Source of the DNA: Chrysaora quinquecirrha
Lineage: Eukaryota > Cnidaria > Scyphozoa > Semaeostomeae > Pelagiidae
Assembly (NCBI GenBank): GCA_014526335.1
Contig: JACTAT010000202.1
Location: 223,110-287,109, forward strand
Length of the DNA stretch: 64,000 nt
Direction: 5' to 3'
A program made the position numbers and the translations under genes. This document shows, piece by piece, positions 33,540 through 44,062 of this stretch. Each line of letters begins with the position of its first letter. Position 1 is the first letter of the stretch. The notes under the pieces were generated by a model, which was not told the DNA's origin, made no database searches, and saw only the letters and a program-made list of their open reading frames with translations.

Positions 33540-36500
33540 CTAAAGATAGAAAACACTATTAGTTCTATTCAAATAATGTGAAAGGTCTTAAGTTCATGAA
33601 ATACATTAAGATGTTAACATTCATGTCCTATCTAAATATCATTGCAAATCGTTAGAGAATTTGAAATACGCATAATGGGGTGGGGACACTTTTTCTTCCC
33701 TCCATCTTCATTGAATTGTCAGACAATATCACTTAAAGGCAACGAGATATTTTGTGTGCTGTTCCATTTTAATTTATTTATTTTACTTTATGAACTTATC
33801 AAGAGACCCTCCTTTACTCTTTCTTGTTAAATAGCGAAACTTTCCTGATTCGCTTCTTCCCTTCAATTTGCAGATACCACACTGAATTATAATATTTCTG
33901 GGGGGCTTGCCCCAACACCCACATATAGCCTAGCAGCCCCGAAGACATGTATTGTTTATATGGAGACATGGCCATCCAGGTCAACAAAATGCTTGGTGAC
34001 ATAAGATTAACTTGACCTAAAACATTACACTAGGCCTTTCTTGCTGCAAATTCTCGTTACCTCCATCTTCTATCAAATTCTATCTCGGGCGAATTTTATC
34101 CTTACTCTGCCTTCAAAAAAATTTGCCCTAAAAGTCTCCCTCCCAGGCTTAATGCTTGATATTTTCTGTTTCAGGAAAACTAAGATGCAGCTTTTAGCAT
34201 GTAGCTGTTATTGCCTGGAGGTTGAAGAATTAACAGGTTTGCCTAAGGTATGTTAATTTCAACGTTTTTGTGGTTTTTCTGATGATGTTTGACTCAGGGA
34301 CGTCACTATTGGGGGGTTATGGGGGTGTTTCACCCCCCAATCCTGAAAAACGGAATTTTGCAGGGCAAAACTTAAAAATTAATGTGCTCTTGCAGGGCAA
34401 ACATACAAAACTCAAGCTTCACAAAGTTTTCAGATTGAATCCATATTTTCCTCTTCTTTTTCTTCATTGTGTAGAAATTTGAAATTCCTTGATCCAAAAA
34501 ATTTAAATGCCGTATTCCACATCCCATGATTCCATTCCATATGTTTTGTATATTATAGAACTTGTGGTATTTCCGTTCCGTTGAAAACAGATGACTTTTC
34601 CCAACGGTGTATAAATGCTACAGCCTCCTTCTTACTGCACCTGTGTCTATGGCTAAAACCAAGCGCACCTCTAGCAAACTTAATGTCCTTAAGATTGTTA
34701 AAAACTCGCTGCGTTCCAGAATGCTAGACAAACGATTAAATGATCTGATTCTATTGGCTTGTGAGAAGCACCTGACGGACACTATCCTACTTGATGAAGT
34801 ATTAAAAGTATGGCATAAAAAAATGAGAAGAATTTCAAAAAAATAAATTATTGTAAAAATAGTATTGAAGTGATTATTTGTTTCGTTTGTTTTTACAGAT
34901 GATATATGTACCTATATACTTGTTTGAGGGGAAAAATTTTCGCAGGGCAAAATATATTTCAGCAGGACAAAACTGTTTACACCCCCCGAAAAAATTACGA
35001 AGTGACGTCCCTGAGTTTGTGAAAAAAGTTCTGACCTCCCGCTCTTAAATAACCCCCGCCAATCAGATCCTGAATGCTGCTCCAACCCTCAGCCTATTTC
35101 AAGCCCCCCAGCAATTACCCACCCCAGAGTAGATAGAACGTGCTTTGGAACTTCCTAACGGAGTCAATCACATACCTTGAAGAAATAAGTGACCCAGTTT
35201 CTGCTCCAAAGAAACCCTTCATCAACATCATCTGGAACACCAATCCACTGGTCTTTTATTTTTTTTGGATAACCACGTTCCGTTTCACTACGTACGTCAT
35301 CAAACCTCCAAGAATCTCCACCCTTCATGAAGTATGTTCTTCTATTGCCCATCCAACTAAATACAGTATCAAGAGACGTTTCACATTGGCCTAAAACGTA
35401 GAATTTAATGTAATTTTGAGAACTGTTTTGCAACATGCCATGTCTAGAAAATAAAGCTAATCCCCTAGCATTTAAGGTAAGGAAACAAGCTAAAATGAAA
35501 CATCCCTTAAGCAGGCGAAGAAGGTTAAGAGAGTGCAAAATGTTTCCAAAAACTGCAGTGTTTGCTTTTTAGCATTTTGAGAAAACATGAAGTACACAGT
35601 ACACTTACACAGTACACACAAAATTGGTCCTCCACTCATGCCCATGCCTGTCTAAGAATAGCTTTCTTTGAATACACTTTTTTATTTAATAAGCAAATGA
35701 TCAACAAGCAACTAGGGCTGAGATTTTGCTAAACTTTTTGGTTAAGATAGCTTTCCTTACAAAGTACATCGTTGCAAACTCAGTTACATTGAAAAGAAAG
35801 AAAAACGCCAAAATAAGAGTTTTTAGGGGGCACCAGTCATTCTTTTAGGGCTGACATATTAGATATTTTAAGCAACTTTGAGGGCTGGACAAAAAATCCA
35901 GTTGCTTATAAAAATATATATATATTGGGATATATTACATAATTGCACATACAGTAAGTCCAAAACGTGTCTAAAACGTTAATTGCTTAATAGACCCAAT
36001 GAGACGAGTTACTTCTTTACTGTAATAGCTATAGATAAAACTAAAAGATAATCACATAAAAGAAAAGGGGTTACTGATTTGTGTTATGATGTGACAAACT
36101 TGCGGAACCAAATTGCGCGCTGATATTTGTCTAAAAACTTTGTACCAAAAAGTTTGTGTGAAAGGACCCAGGGGCGGACTGGCAGGGATGCTAGGATGCG
36201 ATTGCAACCCGGGCTTTCTTGTTATATAGGGTCTTGAACAAACTGCTTCTGTTGTTTCTTGAGCAAATTTCTTCGATTTCTTGGGATTTCGAAGAGATTT
36301 GAATGGGTTTCACTCAGTCTTAAAACAGTTGGAAATTACAGAAATTCTTTCTCAATGCGGATTATTGGAAAGAAGTAAGAATAAACATATAATCAGCATA
36401 TGCGCACAAAAATATGGAAGCAAGAAAATATAGAAATGCTGAAATATGTATAAAAGGGAGACAATTTTGCCATCGAAATATTGCAAATAAGAAAAGAAGT

Positions 36501-39500
36501 ATTAACATGAACAGTAGCCCTTGTCTCCAATTGATTTTTTTTACAGAGGAGCTCGCTAGAAGCAACTAACAAGACAAATTGCTATAGTGAAAACAGGTCC
36601 CTTTTACTGGAAACAGCAACCTTTGAGATTCGCTATCAGTCCGCCTCTGAACGGACCACAGTACAACTTTTACAGCGGTATACAACTTTTACCGCTGCAA
36701 AAGCTTGTCGGCCAATAATGTATCTTGTGACAAACTGCGTCTTTGCTCTAGACTTATTACGTACAATTTCGCACTAGCTAATTCTATGAAAGTTTCTTGT
36801 CCTCACGGCAATATCAGTAAGTTGAACTGAAGATACGGAAGATTAAAGTTGATGAAAATAATAGAATACATATTCACTCACCGTATAGAGACTGGGCACC
36901 ATATACGTCATCAGCTGAGAAATCGAGGCTTTTCGTGCTGCTCCAATAAGCATTCATAGCAGCACCAACAACACTAGTATGCTCAAGTCCAATCGAATGA
37001 CCAATCTCGTGAATAGCAACTTTTAGCAAACTTTGCTTTCGTGAATTTGAAGGCATTTCATCTAAATTAGCATGCCAACGTTCATCTTCGTCGAAATGGA
37101 TATCACCACCAGATGTCGGGAAGAAAGCATGCGCTAGAACTCCACCATTCCCATCGAAAGGTTTTCCGTCGCCATGGCTACCTGAGTAAACAATAAAATA
37201 TTGTCGCTGGAGAATTTTCAGGCCCGGATCAGTGGGCGCTTCATGACCAAGGTGTATTACATGACAGTCATAACAAACCTGTATCTGGAGTTCGCAGTAA
37301 GAAATTTTGTGACAGTAAAGTGACAGTAAAGTTGCCGTTTTTAAGTCCACTACTAGACTTTGGCTACTCAGGACACTTTACCCTTGGTCTGGATGCATAA
37401 AGCATATAGCAGGGTGCAGTCACACACGGCGCACTTAATAACTACCTACCCGGTAGCAATTTATACACCTGGGTGGAGAGAGGCACATTTGCGTTAACAA
37501 CTTGCCCAAGGTTGTTATCTCTGCAACGAAAGTGGAAGGTCCGTGGCTCGAGCCCACGACACTTTCGTTGAGATTTCTGCATGCTGATGCACTTCCACAG
37601 AGACCACAGGATTTAAGCAAAACTACCAACATACAACAAACAGTACCATGCTTATGCCACCGCCGTATGCTAGCTTTTAGCGAAAATATAGCGTTTTATG
37701 CGCAGATACCTTCTAATAGTAAATCATGAGACCGACATCCAAATAGTGAATGAATATCTGATGAAAAAAAAACCAACCATAAGAATAAAACGCAACTTTT
37801 TCAATGACAATAGACCCATAACCCAAAAGTCTAGAATAACTTAAGCGATCCGTACCAGAGCCCAACCTACTCGTGCTTGAGAACCGGGTCAGGACCGTAC
37901 CTTGGACTCCACGACCCAAGGGGTGTAGCTGAATAGTTTGCCACCTAATGGGCGTGACTTTCGTTTCGGTTTTCTTGTTTTAAAGCTTATGACTGAATAT
38001 AACTTATGGCTAATTTGATAATGCACTTTTGAACTTGAGTATTGAAGAAAGGGGCAAGTTTCTAACTAGAGACCAAGGGCAGTATTCGGCAGATGGAATG
38101 ATGGAAGCTATCTCTACATTTGCCGACAAAATATCAAGAAACCGGGCTTCTACTGTTTCTTGCCGATTTGCTGCGTTTTTCGATCTTAGTTACTAGGCTG
38201 TTTTATCAACTGAAGAAGACAACATGGGCAGCATGGGCAGACAAAGAACCTGGGCATTAGTAATTTTCCCGCGTCTTAATTTATGCGTTCTGGTGACAGC
38301 ATCATCTTGGCTGTTTTCAAGTCCTCGCGAGAGCGTCCAAATTTTGCGTTGTTCTAGAAACTGCAACAGTTACTTCAGCAACCAAGCCAGTTAATAATTG
38401 CATTTCATTTTTATTGATGATCTAGCAAAAACTGCGAAAGATACCTATTCAGAACCAAATGCTGGACTAAAAAATTTTTTTTAGCTAGCCTCAAACTTAG
38501 GCCCTAGTAGCGCCGGAATATTGGCGTCGCCACTCTTCAATACTAAATAAAAAATTTTAATCAATAGAACCTTTTTACAAAAACAGCGTTCTCATTGGCG
38601 GTCGGGTCCTGTTGCAAAAACAGTCTACTATTGACGAGAACGCTCCATTCTTCCAAATTTTGACAACGGAAAGCTGGCGCGGGAGTTGTCGACAAACACT
38701 CTCCGCTGCTACGGCTGATAAACTGAGTGAATTTGTTTTTTGCCCGTAGGGAATTGGGCTGGTAGACTTATTACACGAGTCATACTCTTTCGCAAACAGC
38801 AAAACAACCTTTGAACATTCATATCAACTTGCCTGCTGTTTGTTTTAGAGTGCTGCGAGGAAACAACTTTATGTTGCTGCAGTTGTTAGAGGCTATTTCT
38901 GAAAGAATGGGAGGAAGATAATAAAGTCTCAGGGTTGGCTTTATTCTGCTATACGTGAAAAAGGCATTGAAGGCATCAGCGAATAGTGAAAGGCAATGCA
39001 TTAACCTCACCAGAAGCGAATCTGATGTTTATATCTGCCGCCTGTTGATTGTCAGTCCATCTAAAAACCAAAGGACATATTTCAGCCCATCTTCTAAATG
39101 CAGCTTCAATTAGAACCTTTTGATCATTCACAGTTAACTGCGCACTGGGTTGGGTAATACAATACGTAACTGTTGTTTTGGGCCATTTGCTTCCTTCAAC
39201 TACAAAACGTCTTCTTCTTCGTCTATTCAAAAATTTTGAAGCGAATGTATTTTGCGAGCGAATATTAGCTCGAGGGTCTTTATCCTTGACACCACATCTT
39301 GCTGATTGCATGGCTTTTGATGTTTCTGATGTTATGGTCCCTGTTTGTTTTAGATTTGTGAAAGCTTGGAAATCAAGAATTGCTTGGGTTATCTCATTTG
39401 ATGTATATGGATTGTCATTCAACATCTCTGGCCTTGTAAGTGAAATTTTCTGCATGTCTTGTGTGCCGTTCTGTTGTCCCATATTCGTCGTGTTGCTGAT

Positions 39501-41374
39501 ATCTCCACTCGAATTGGAAATAATCGTCGTTCTCTTGTCTGCCAAGTAGCCGAAAGTCACAAGAAAGCTCTAAAAATATATATATTAACGTGAGATTAAA
39601 TAATTACAGATAGATTCGAATGACCAAAAACTTTGTCTTCATTGTCAAATATTTTGTGTACTCTTGCGAAAACAATTTCAGAATTGCTAGAAAAGGCGGA
39701 AAAATCGTTCACTGGACATCTTTAAAAGTTTATTCGTGTGACACTACTCAGAGAATGAATGTCAGAAATGGACCAAAGCAATTGACTAAGGCAGAATATG
39801 TTTCTATCTGTTTATGACGTATATAGCTATGCCCCAAGGGGTGTCAGACGAAAACAGCTTTCAAGTATGGTCGAAAATGCTTCCAAATTTTGAAATTTTG
39901 TACTACTCAAAGAAAATTTCATAAGTTTAACAAGAGACTGGATTTTGGTTAAAATTTAAGAACAAACTAAGACTGGTCTCAGAAAAGCACGAAGAAAGCT
40001 TGCTAGCTTACTTCTTTGTCTGTTTGCTTTTTCATCGGTTCGGTAAGCTTTTTCTTTTATTTAGCCCAGGTTTCTTAAGACTTTCACTGAAGCAAGCCTC
40101 AGTGTGTTCGTAACGTCTTTTTTAAATTTTTGCCAAAATCTAGGCTCGAGTTCTTATAAGAAAAGAGTGTATCCATCCTTTGAGGTCTGTCTGCAGCTAT
40201 CCGTGAAGTATTGCATTTGGAGTACAACTCAGCCAGCAGAAGGCTGCAGATCCACACTTATTGCTTTGCCGTTTTGCCAATCCTGTCTTTGAGACAACGG
40301 CTGGTGCTACGCAACAACGCTATATGGATTATTTGCTAATGCAGCTTTAAAATTCATAAAATTGTTCTTGACCAAACGATCAACAATATTGAGATCGCTT
40401 TACAAGCAATATTTAGCCTTAGGCCATATAAAAAACATTGCTTTACAAGCAGAATATTCTTGTTAGTTGTTTTTGAAATTTTCGAAATATTTTGTGCTTC
40501 TAGCAATCTTTCACGGGCAATGTTTTGCGACTTGAGCAAGTGGTTAATATTCTGTTGAACTGGAGATGTTTGACGAAGCTGATAGATTGTTTCTCGAAGG
40601 GATCTAACTTTTCTTTCATTGACTTTTCGTGAAAATTTTACGACAATACGTATAGCTACTGTTCCTTTCTAAGAAGATTTTAGACGTTTGATGAATAATG
40701 TTTGATCGTTTTGTCGGGGAATTGTGGTGACAGTTATACACGGTACAAAAATGATATGTGCTCGGCTTTTTCTGGTATGCTGTAGAACAAAACTTTAAGG
40801 CCCATTTCCACTTCGTTCGCATTCGCTGTTCGCTGTTCGCTAGCCATCAAAAAATGGCGAACGCAAAGCGATTTTGATTTCCGCTGCAACTCAAGCCAAA
40901 GCTTCAGCAACAGTTTTACTTTTTACTGCCTAAATTGATCATGAAGGCGAACTGCAAATTCGCTAGCGAACAGCAAATGCGAACGAAGTGGAAATGGGCC
41001 TTAACTCATACTGATAAAGAAACTCGAATTAGCTTGATCCCCTATTTTGCCAATGTTTTTCTATTTCAGCTGCGATGCTCTGTTCTGCAATTGAGTGCCT
41101 TGAAGATGCCAATCGTTTGTCGCTATCGTTGCATTAACGAGAGTTTGCACGGCACTGCCTTCTATTAAAGCGACAACTCTACAATCCAATAAAATTCTCT
41201 GATGCAGTAAGGTATACATTACTTGACATAGAAATAAATATCATAACTCACCACCACTTGGTCTGTAGTTAGCGATTGATCGTTAGAATTGCTGCCTCTG
41301 TTGATAACCATCCCATCAACTAAAGCGATTGTCATTGCATAAAATGCAAGATATACTGACTTAAAAAATGCCAT
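33156..41374 (-). CDS. Matrix metalloproteinase with hemopexin domain (gene span, 5 exons)
   Basis: The five exons join in frame to 1581 nt, or 526 residues plus stop. The enzyme is a secreted zinc endopeptidase of the matrixin family that cleaves extracellular-matrix proteins. Residues 1-21 form a signal peptide. The propeptide carries the cysteine switch ARCGVKD (Cys133; the classical form is PRCGVPD). A six-Arg run at 157-162 is a furin-type activation site, leaving the catalytic domain from Phe163. The zinc site [11 protein letters not shown] is at 285-295, with Glu286 catalytic and the Met-turn Met303 (AAMNAYW). The structural zinc/calcium loop [20 protein letters not shown] precedes it. 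The hemopexin domain of four blades spans about 330-524, closed by Cys330 and Cys524. There is no transmembrane or GPI tail. Oddity: only Gly328-Gln329 separate the catalytic domain from the hemopexin Cys, so the usual proline-rich hinge is absent. The furin site implies activation in the secretory pathway. Confidence 0.95.
34295..35013. mobile_element. hAT-like element in MMP intron 4
   Basis: The perfect 13-bp ends CAGGGACGTCACT and AGTGACGTCCCTG are typical hAT-style termini (CAGGG). The interior encodes a transposase C-terminal remnant. An exact 8-bp target duplication could not be confirmed (GTTTGACT versus AGTTTGTG). The words TTTTGCAGGGCAAAAC and CGCAGGGCAAAATAT recur in the subterminal regions. 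Confidence 0.8.
34595..34846 (+). pseudogene. hAT transposase C-terminal (dimerisation) fragment
   Basis: The plus-strand reading [18 protein letters not shown], then [20 protein letters not shown] and [14 protein letters not shown], has the layout of the C-terminal dimerisation domain of hAT transposases with a TTF/ZMYM-type N-terminus. The order is an aromatic start, a stretch around a Ser-K-L, then LRS-M---RLN-LALL. A stop codon lies directly upstream, and the DDE core is missing, so it is a dead fragment. The frame ends with a stop at 34846. Confidence 0.65.
35176..35390 (-). CDS. MMP exon 4 (hemopexin blade 1)
   Basis: The acceptor CTACGTTTTAG ends at 35391; the exon starts with two bases completing Gly328 and then [17 protein letters not shown]. 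The donor TTCAAG|GTATGT is at 35176. The blade signature [14 protein letters not shown]…GYPKKI…[10 protein letters not shown] is clear. Confidence 0.92.
35675..35920. mobile_element. TA-flanked MITE, GCAAC variant, in an MMP intron
   Basis: TA|CACTTTTTTATTTAATAAGC starts it, then CAAGCAACTAGGGCTGAG. The right end CAGTTGCTTATAAAAA merges into a TA run. It is shorter than the 26052 copy because the middle is deleted. Confidence 0.7.
36169..36649. mobile_element. hAT-type MITE with 8-bp target duplication
   Basis: The ends CAGGGGCGGACTG and CAGTCCGCCTCTG are inverted with one mismatch. The flanks AAAGGACC (36161-36168) and AACGGACC (36650-36657) form an 8-bp duplication with one change. This is diagnostic of hAT insertion. 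It sits in MMP intron 3 and has no transposase. Confidence 0.8.
36882..37181 (-). CDS. MMP exon 3 (catalytic zinc site)
   Basis: The acceptor TTTACTCAG precedes 37181; the donor TATACG|GTGAGT is at 36882. It is 300 nt. It carries [20 protein letters not shown], the zinc motif [11 protein letters not shown] and the Met-turn, and ends [12 protein letters not shown], the standard end of a matrixin catalytic domain. Confidence 0.95.
37440..37570 (+). repeat. SINE 3'-region-like fragment
   Basis: The words ACACCTGGGTGGAGAGAGGC, CTTGCCCAAGGTTGTTATCT and GGTCCGTGGCTCGAGCCCAC resemble a conserved SINE tail that I recall from marine invertebrates (inference from memory). It lies in an MMP intron. Confidence 0.5.
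37571..39010. other. MMP intron 2, remainder
   Basis: No exon or bounded repeat was recognised. The ORFs at 38575-38802 and 38819-39010 lack domain character. Confidence 0.45.
39011..39569 (-). CDS. MMP exon 2 (propeptide and start of catalytic domain)
   Basis: The acceptor TATATTTTTAG precedes 39569; the donor CTTCTG|GTGAGG is at 39011. It has 186 codons plus one base. It holds the propeptide helix ([19 protein letters not shown]), the switch ARCGVKD, RRRRRR, and [17 protein letters not shown], which opens the catalytic fold. Confidence 0.95.
39722..39905. repeat. Inverted fragment of the CCAAT/TATA element family
   Basis: The left half (GTGACACTACTCAGAGAATG, AATGTCAGAAATGG) is minus-oriented. 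The right half (GGGTGTCAGACGAAAACAGC, TTTCAAGTATGGTCGAAAAT) is plus-oriented, so two element ends face away from each other. It lies in MMP intron 1. Confidence 0.5.
40368..40722. mobile_element. Decayed MITE of the GGCCCTGGCCAAACG family
   Basis: The left TTGACCAAACGATCAACAAT and the right AATGTTTGATCGTTTTGTCG are recognisable. The outermost GGCCCTGG is lost. It lies in MMP intron 1. Confidence 0.55.
40795..41004. mobile_element. TTAA-flanked MITE
   Basis: TTAA|GGCCCATTTCCACTTCGT pairs with ACGAAGTGGAAATGGGCC|TTAA, followed inward by repeated TCGCTGTTCGC/GCGAACAGC words. The TTAA duplication suggests a piggyBac-type mechanism. It is about 210 bp, in MMP intron 1. Confidence 0.8.
41252..41374 (-). 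CDS. MMP exon 1 (signal peptide)
   Basis: The ATG is at 41374-41372, opening [20 protein letters not shown], a good signal peptide. The donor GTGGTG|GTGAGT is at 41252. It has 41 codons in phase 0, joining exon 2 as …DQVV|SFLVTF. It is chosen as start because it is the only ATG with a signal peptide in phase. Confidence 0.85.
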
Positions 41375-43508
41375 CTTGCTAAGATGTCGTCTACTATAAT
41401 ACGTACAACAACGCTTCTATAAAACCGATTTAGATTCTTGAAAAAAATGCTTATTCCGAGCAGGATTCAGGAGACGTACTTTCTTAGAACATCATACTGT
41501 TATGGACGAATGAAAAATTCTCCTTTTGTAATATACTAATTATCACAAAAGACTTCCGGCCACTATGATCTAGTGCTTTCTTTTCTTAAGCTGGAAGATT
41601 TCTTGTAGCTTTCTCTAGCGTCTATATCCACGTGTATATATCTAATGTATCAAAACAGGAACATGGAAGGAAATCACCATTCATTTGAAAGAAAAAATTC
41701 CACTAACAAAATTCCATACAAACTCCTAATCCCAGGTAACCAATATGTCCAACACCTTATGCATTTCACTAATACTTGTATATACATCTGCATATTCACG
41801 TTCAAGTTCTATGACTCTCATGTGTGGTCTTTTAGTTATTTTTCAATCCTTCCCTGGATAATAATCAATCGAGATGGTCTGGAGTGAGCCTTAACTGTCA
41901 TCAACCTGGCGCTGTTAAGACTTTAAGCTTAACACAAGCTAAGAACTGAAGAAGAGGTGACATTACTAGTCGATTACTAAAATAACCCAAAGCAGCGCCG
42001 AATCTTGATCTTACGATTAGAAGAGTCGCTCTACTCATGCGCACACCAATACTGGATTATAGCTCACTTGGACTCTTCAAATAATTCTATTGGTCTTCCC
42101 GCTGTATCCGACCAGCTGATTGGTTTTTAAAACACAATGCCAATTCAGCTTCTCTTTTCGATTGGTGCATTTCGAGCCACATCTGGGTATAAATTACGCC
42201 TTAGTCTATTGTTTCGGTCTGTTTCTGACGTTCATACTCTGAGAGGTGTCAGACGAAAAAAGCTTTTAAGTATGCCCGAAAATGATTCCGCTGCTTATCG
42301 CAATTTTGAAGATTTGTACAATTCAAAGACTATACAATTTCTATAGGTAAATGGATTAAAGGTAGAGCAACATTTAACTTGAATATATCGACAGAGAGCA
42401 GAATGTATTTGAAGCGAGTATTAAAATCCCATAAGTGACTATTCCAGGCATTTCAGCCACATTGGAACGACATGGAATAAGAGGACCCCCTCTCACTGCG
42501 CCGAACCCAGCGCATAGCATGATATATTACTAGATCCCAACCATGGCAGTGCAAGCCTTTACTCACAATCTTCGCGCCAATATTTATTTTTCTGTTGAGT
42601 CATCACTGTTTTTCTTACCTAGTAACAATGATGAAGAACAAATTGACTTCAGCTTTTGTATGCAAACATAATTTTATTTATTTCTTGCCAATTTTTGGTT
42701 AAAATTTTAGGTAAACCTATGCCTAATGCCCCTTAAAAACATCAAAATGTACAAAATAAAAACATCATCATTTTGGTTCAGAAAAATATTGGGTATAAAT
42801 TGATTCAAAGCCTGATTTTGCAAGAATGGTAAGGTAACTCGTATCTGGTGCAAGACGAGAAGCGAGCCACACAGATTTTCCCATTTTTCCTCAGGAAAAT
42901 AGCATTATAACAGAATCTATCTCGGAATTCCTGTTAATTATGTGTTTCAATTGCTAAGATAGTTTTTCAGGGCTGTGTGGCTAAGCGCTTAGGTATGATG
43001 TGGTCCTGTACTGAAATTTATCATGTCTATTCAAAGTCACCCACGCCCCAAGGCATTGCGAAGCTGGGAAACCCTCTTTCCCAAAGGAAAGGATTTTACC
43101 AGCAAAAACTTGTCAGTTTTTCCACCTCCTTCTTGCTCCTAGCTGAGCCCCGAGCTGAGCAGATTGTTCTCAGAAACAATAAAAAAATATTTTCATCCTC
43201 ATCGAAAACATTTTGATGCTCGGCAAGCAAATTTGTCGCTACAAAGCTTAAACCCGATTGTTCTTAAATTTGCAAGGACTCAGGAGGTGGGTGGGGGGCA
43301 CTCAAGACCTTTGCATACGGGTACATCAGTCCAAAAAGTTTGCAAAACCCTGAAAATATCAAAAAAATTTTAGTGACCCAAAAATGTCATTAAAAAATTG
43401 CCTTTATTGATAAAATACATATCGAGTGCCTAGGCTCCTCGGTCCTAATCAAGCATAATAACCCACCACATCATGCATAATTTGCCGACTAAGGCTGGCC
43501 TGCCTTAA
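41375..43508. other. Region between MMP start and TOPBP1
   Basis: The two genes are divergently oriented, so this should hold the MMP promoter and the missing 5' exon(s) of TOPBP1. I could not identify either with confidence. At about 42965-43060 a GTGTGGCTAAGCGCTTAGG word looks like a tRNA-derived SINE head. Confidence 0.45.
42050..42345 (+). repeat. CCAAT/TATA-bearing dispersed element, copy 2
   Basis: It contains inverted CCAAT words (CTATTGGTC, CTGATTGGT, CGATTGGTG), then GGGTATAAATTACGCC at about 42184. It then has GGTCTGTTTCTGACGTTCAT and a short ATG frame MPENDSAAYRNFEDLYNSKT. It is closely similar to 11378-11660 (inverted) and 49060-49316. Confidence 0.65.
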
Positions 43509-44062
43509 CCCTAATCCTACCGGGCTTTTTTTGATCTAACACAGCCGGGGAGGGGTGGATTCCACCCCCCCTCCATAAATTGCTGTCCAGTAGAGCTAGA
43601 GCAATCAAACTTGGCACAGGCATTGGCCAATGTATTAGGAGTAATGTTGGTAAATTGGGCGTCTCCCACTTCTATTATGACGTCATTGTGACATCATAAT
43701 CAAAACATGCTATTGACGTCGGTCAAAATCGACCTTCCTTAATATCAATAGAAATCCGGAAATTTCTTTACATTTTGTTGCTAGTAACTATTTTCTCTTA
43801 CCTTGCAAAGATTCAGTCAGTTCTGGTAAGATTTACTGGTAGAAATTGGCATTTATATGTGGTTTTGTCATGACCGCTTTCCATATAAGGCAATGTCACG
43901 TGACCCATTGTTATTATTTTGGGAATTTTTTTGTATCACATTGTAGCTTATACATATAGGCTTAAAGTCAGCCTGGTTTGGAAGCTTACATCCATCACAT
44001 AACAAAACAGTTTCAAGAAAAGCTTGAGGGGGTGGATTCCACCCCCCCCGGTAGGATTAGGG
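43509..44062. mobile_element. piggyBac-like MITE abutting the first TOPBP1 exon
   Basis: Perfect 16-bp ends CCCTAATCCTACCGGG / CCCGGTAGGATTAGGG are flanked by TTAA at 43505-43508 and 44063-44066. Both CCCT ends and the TTAA duplication fit piggyBac. Subterminal GGTGGATTCCACCCCCC occurs on both sides. It is 554 bp without a transposase. Confidence 0.88.

Noticed and set aside
39178..39549. 123-codon plus-strand ORF
   Set aside because: It is the antisense shadow of MMP exon 2.
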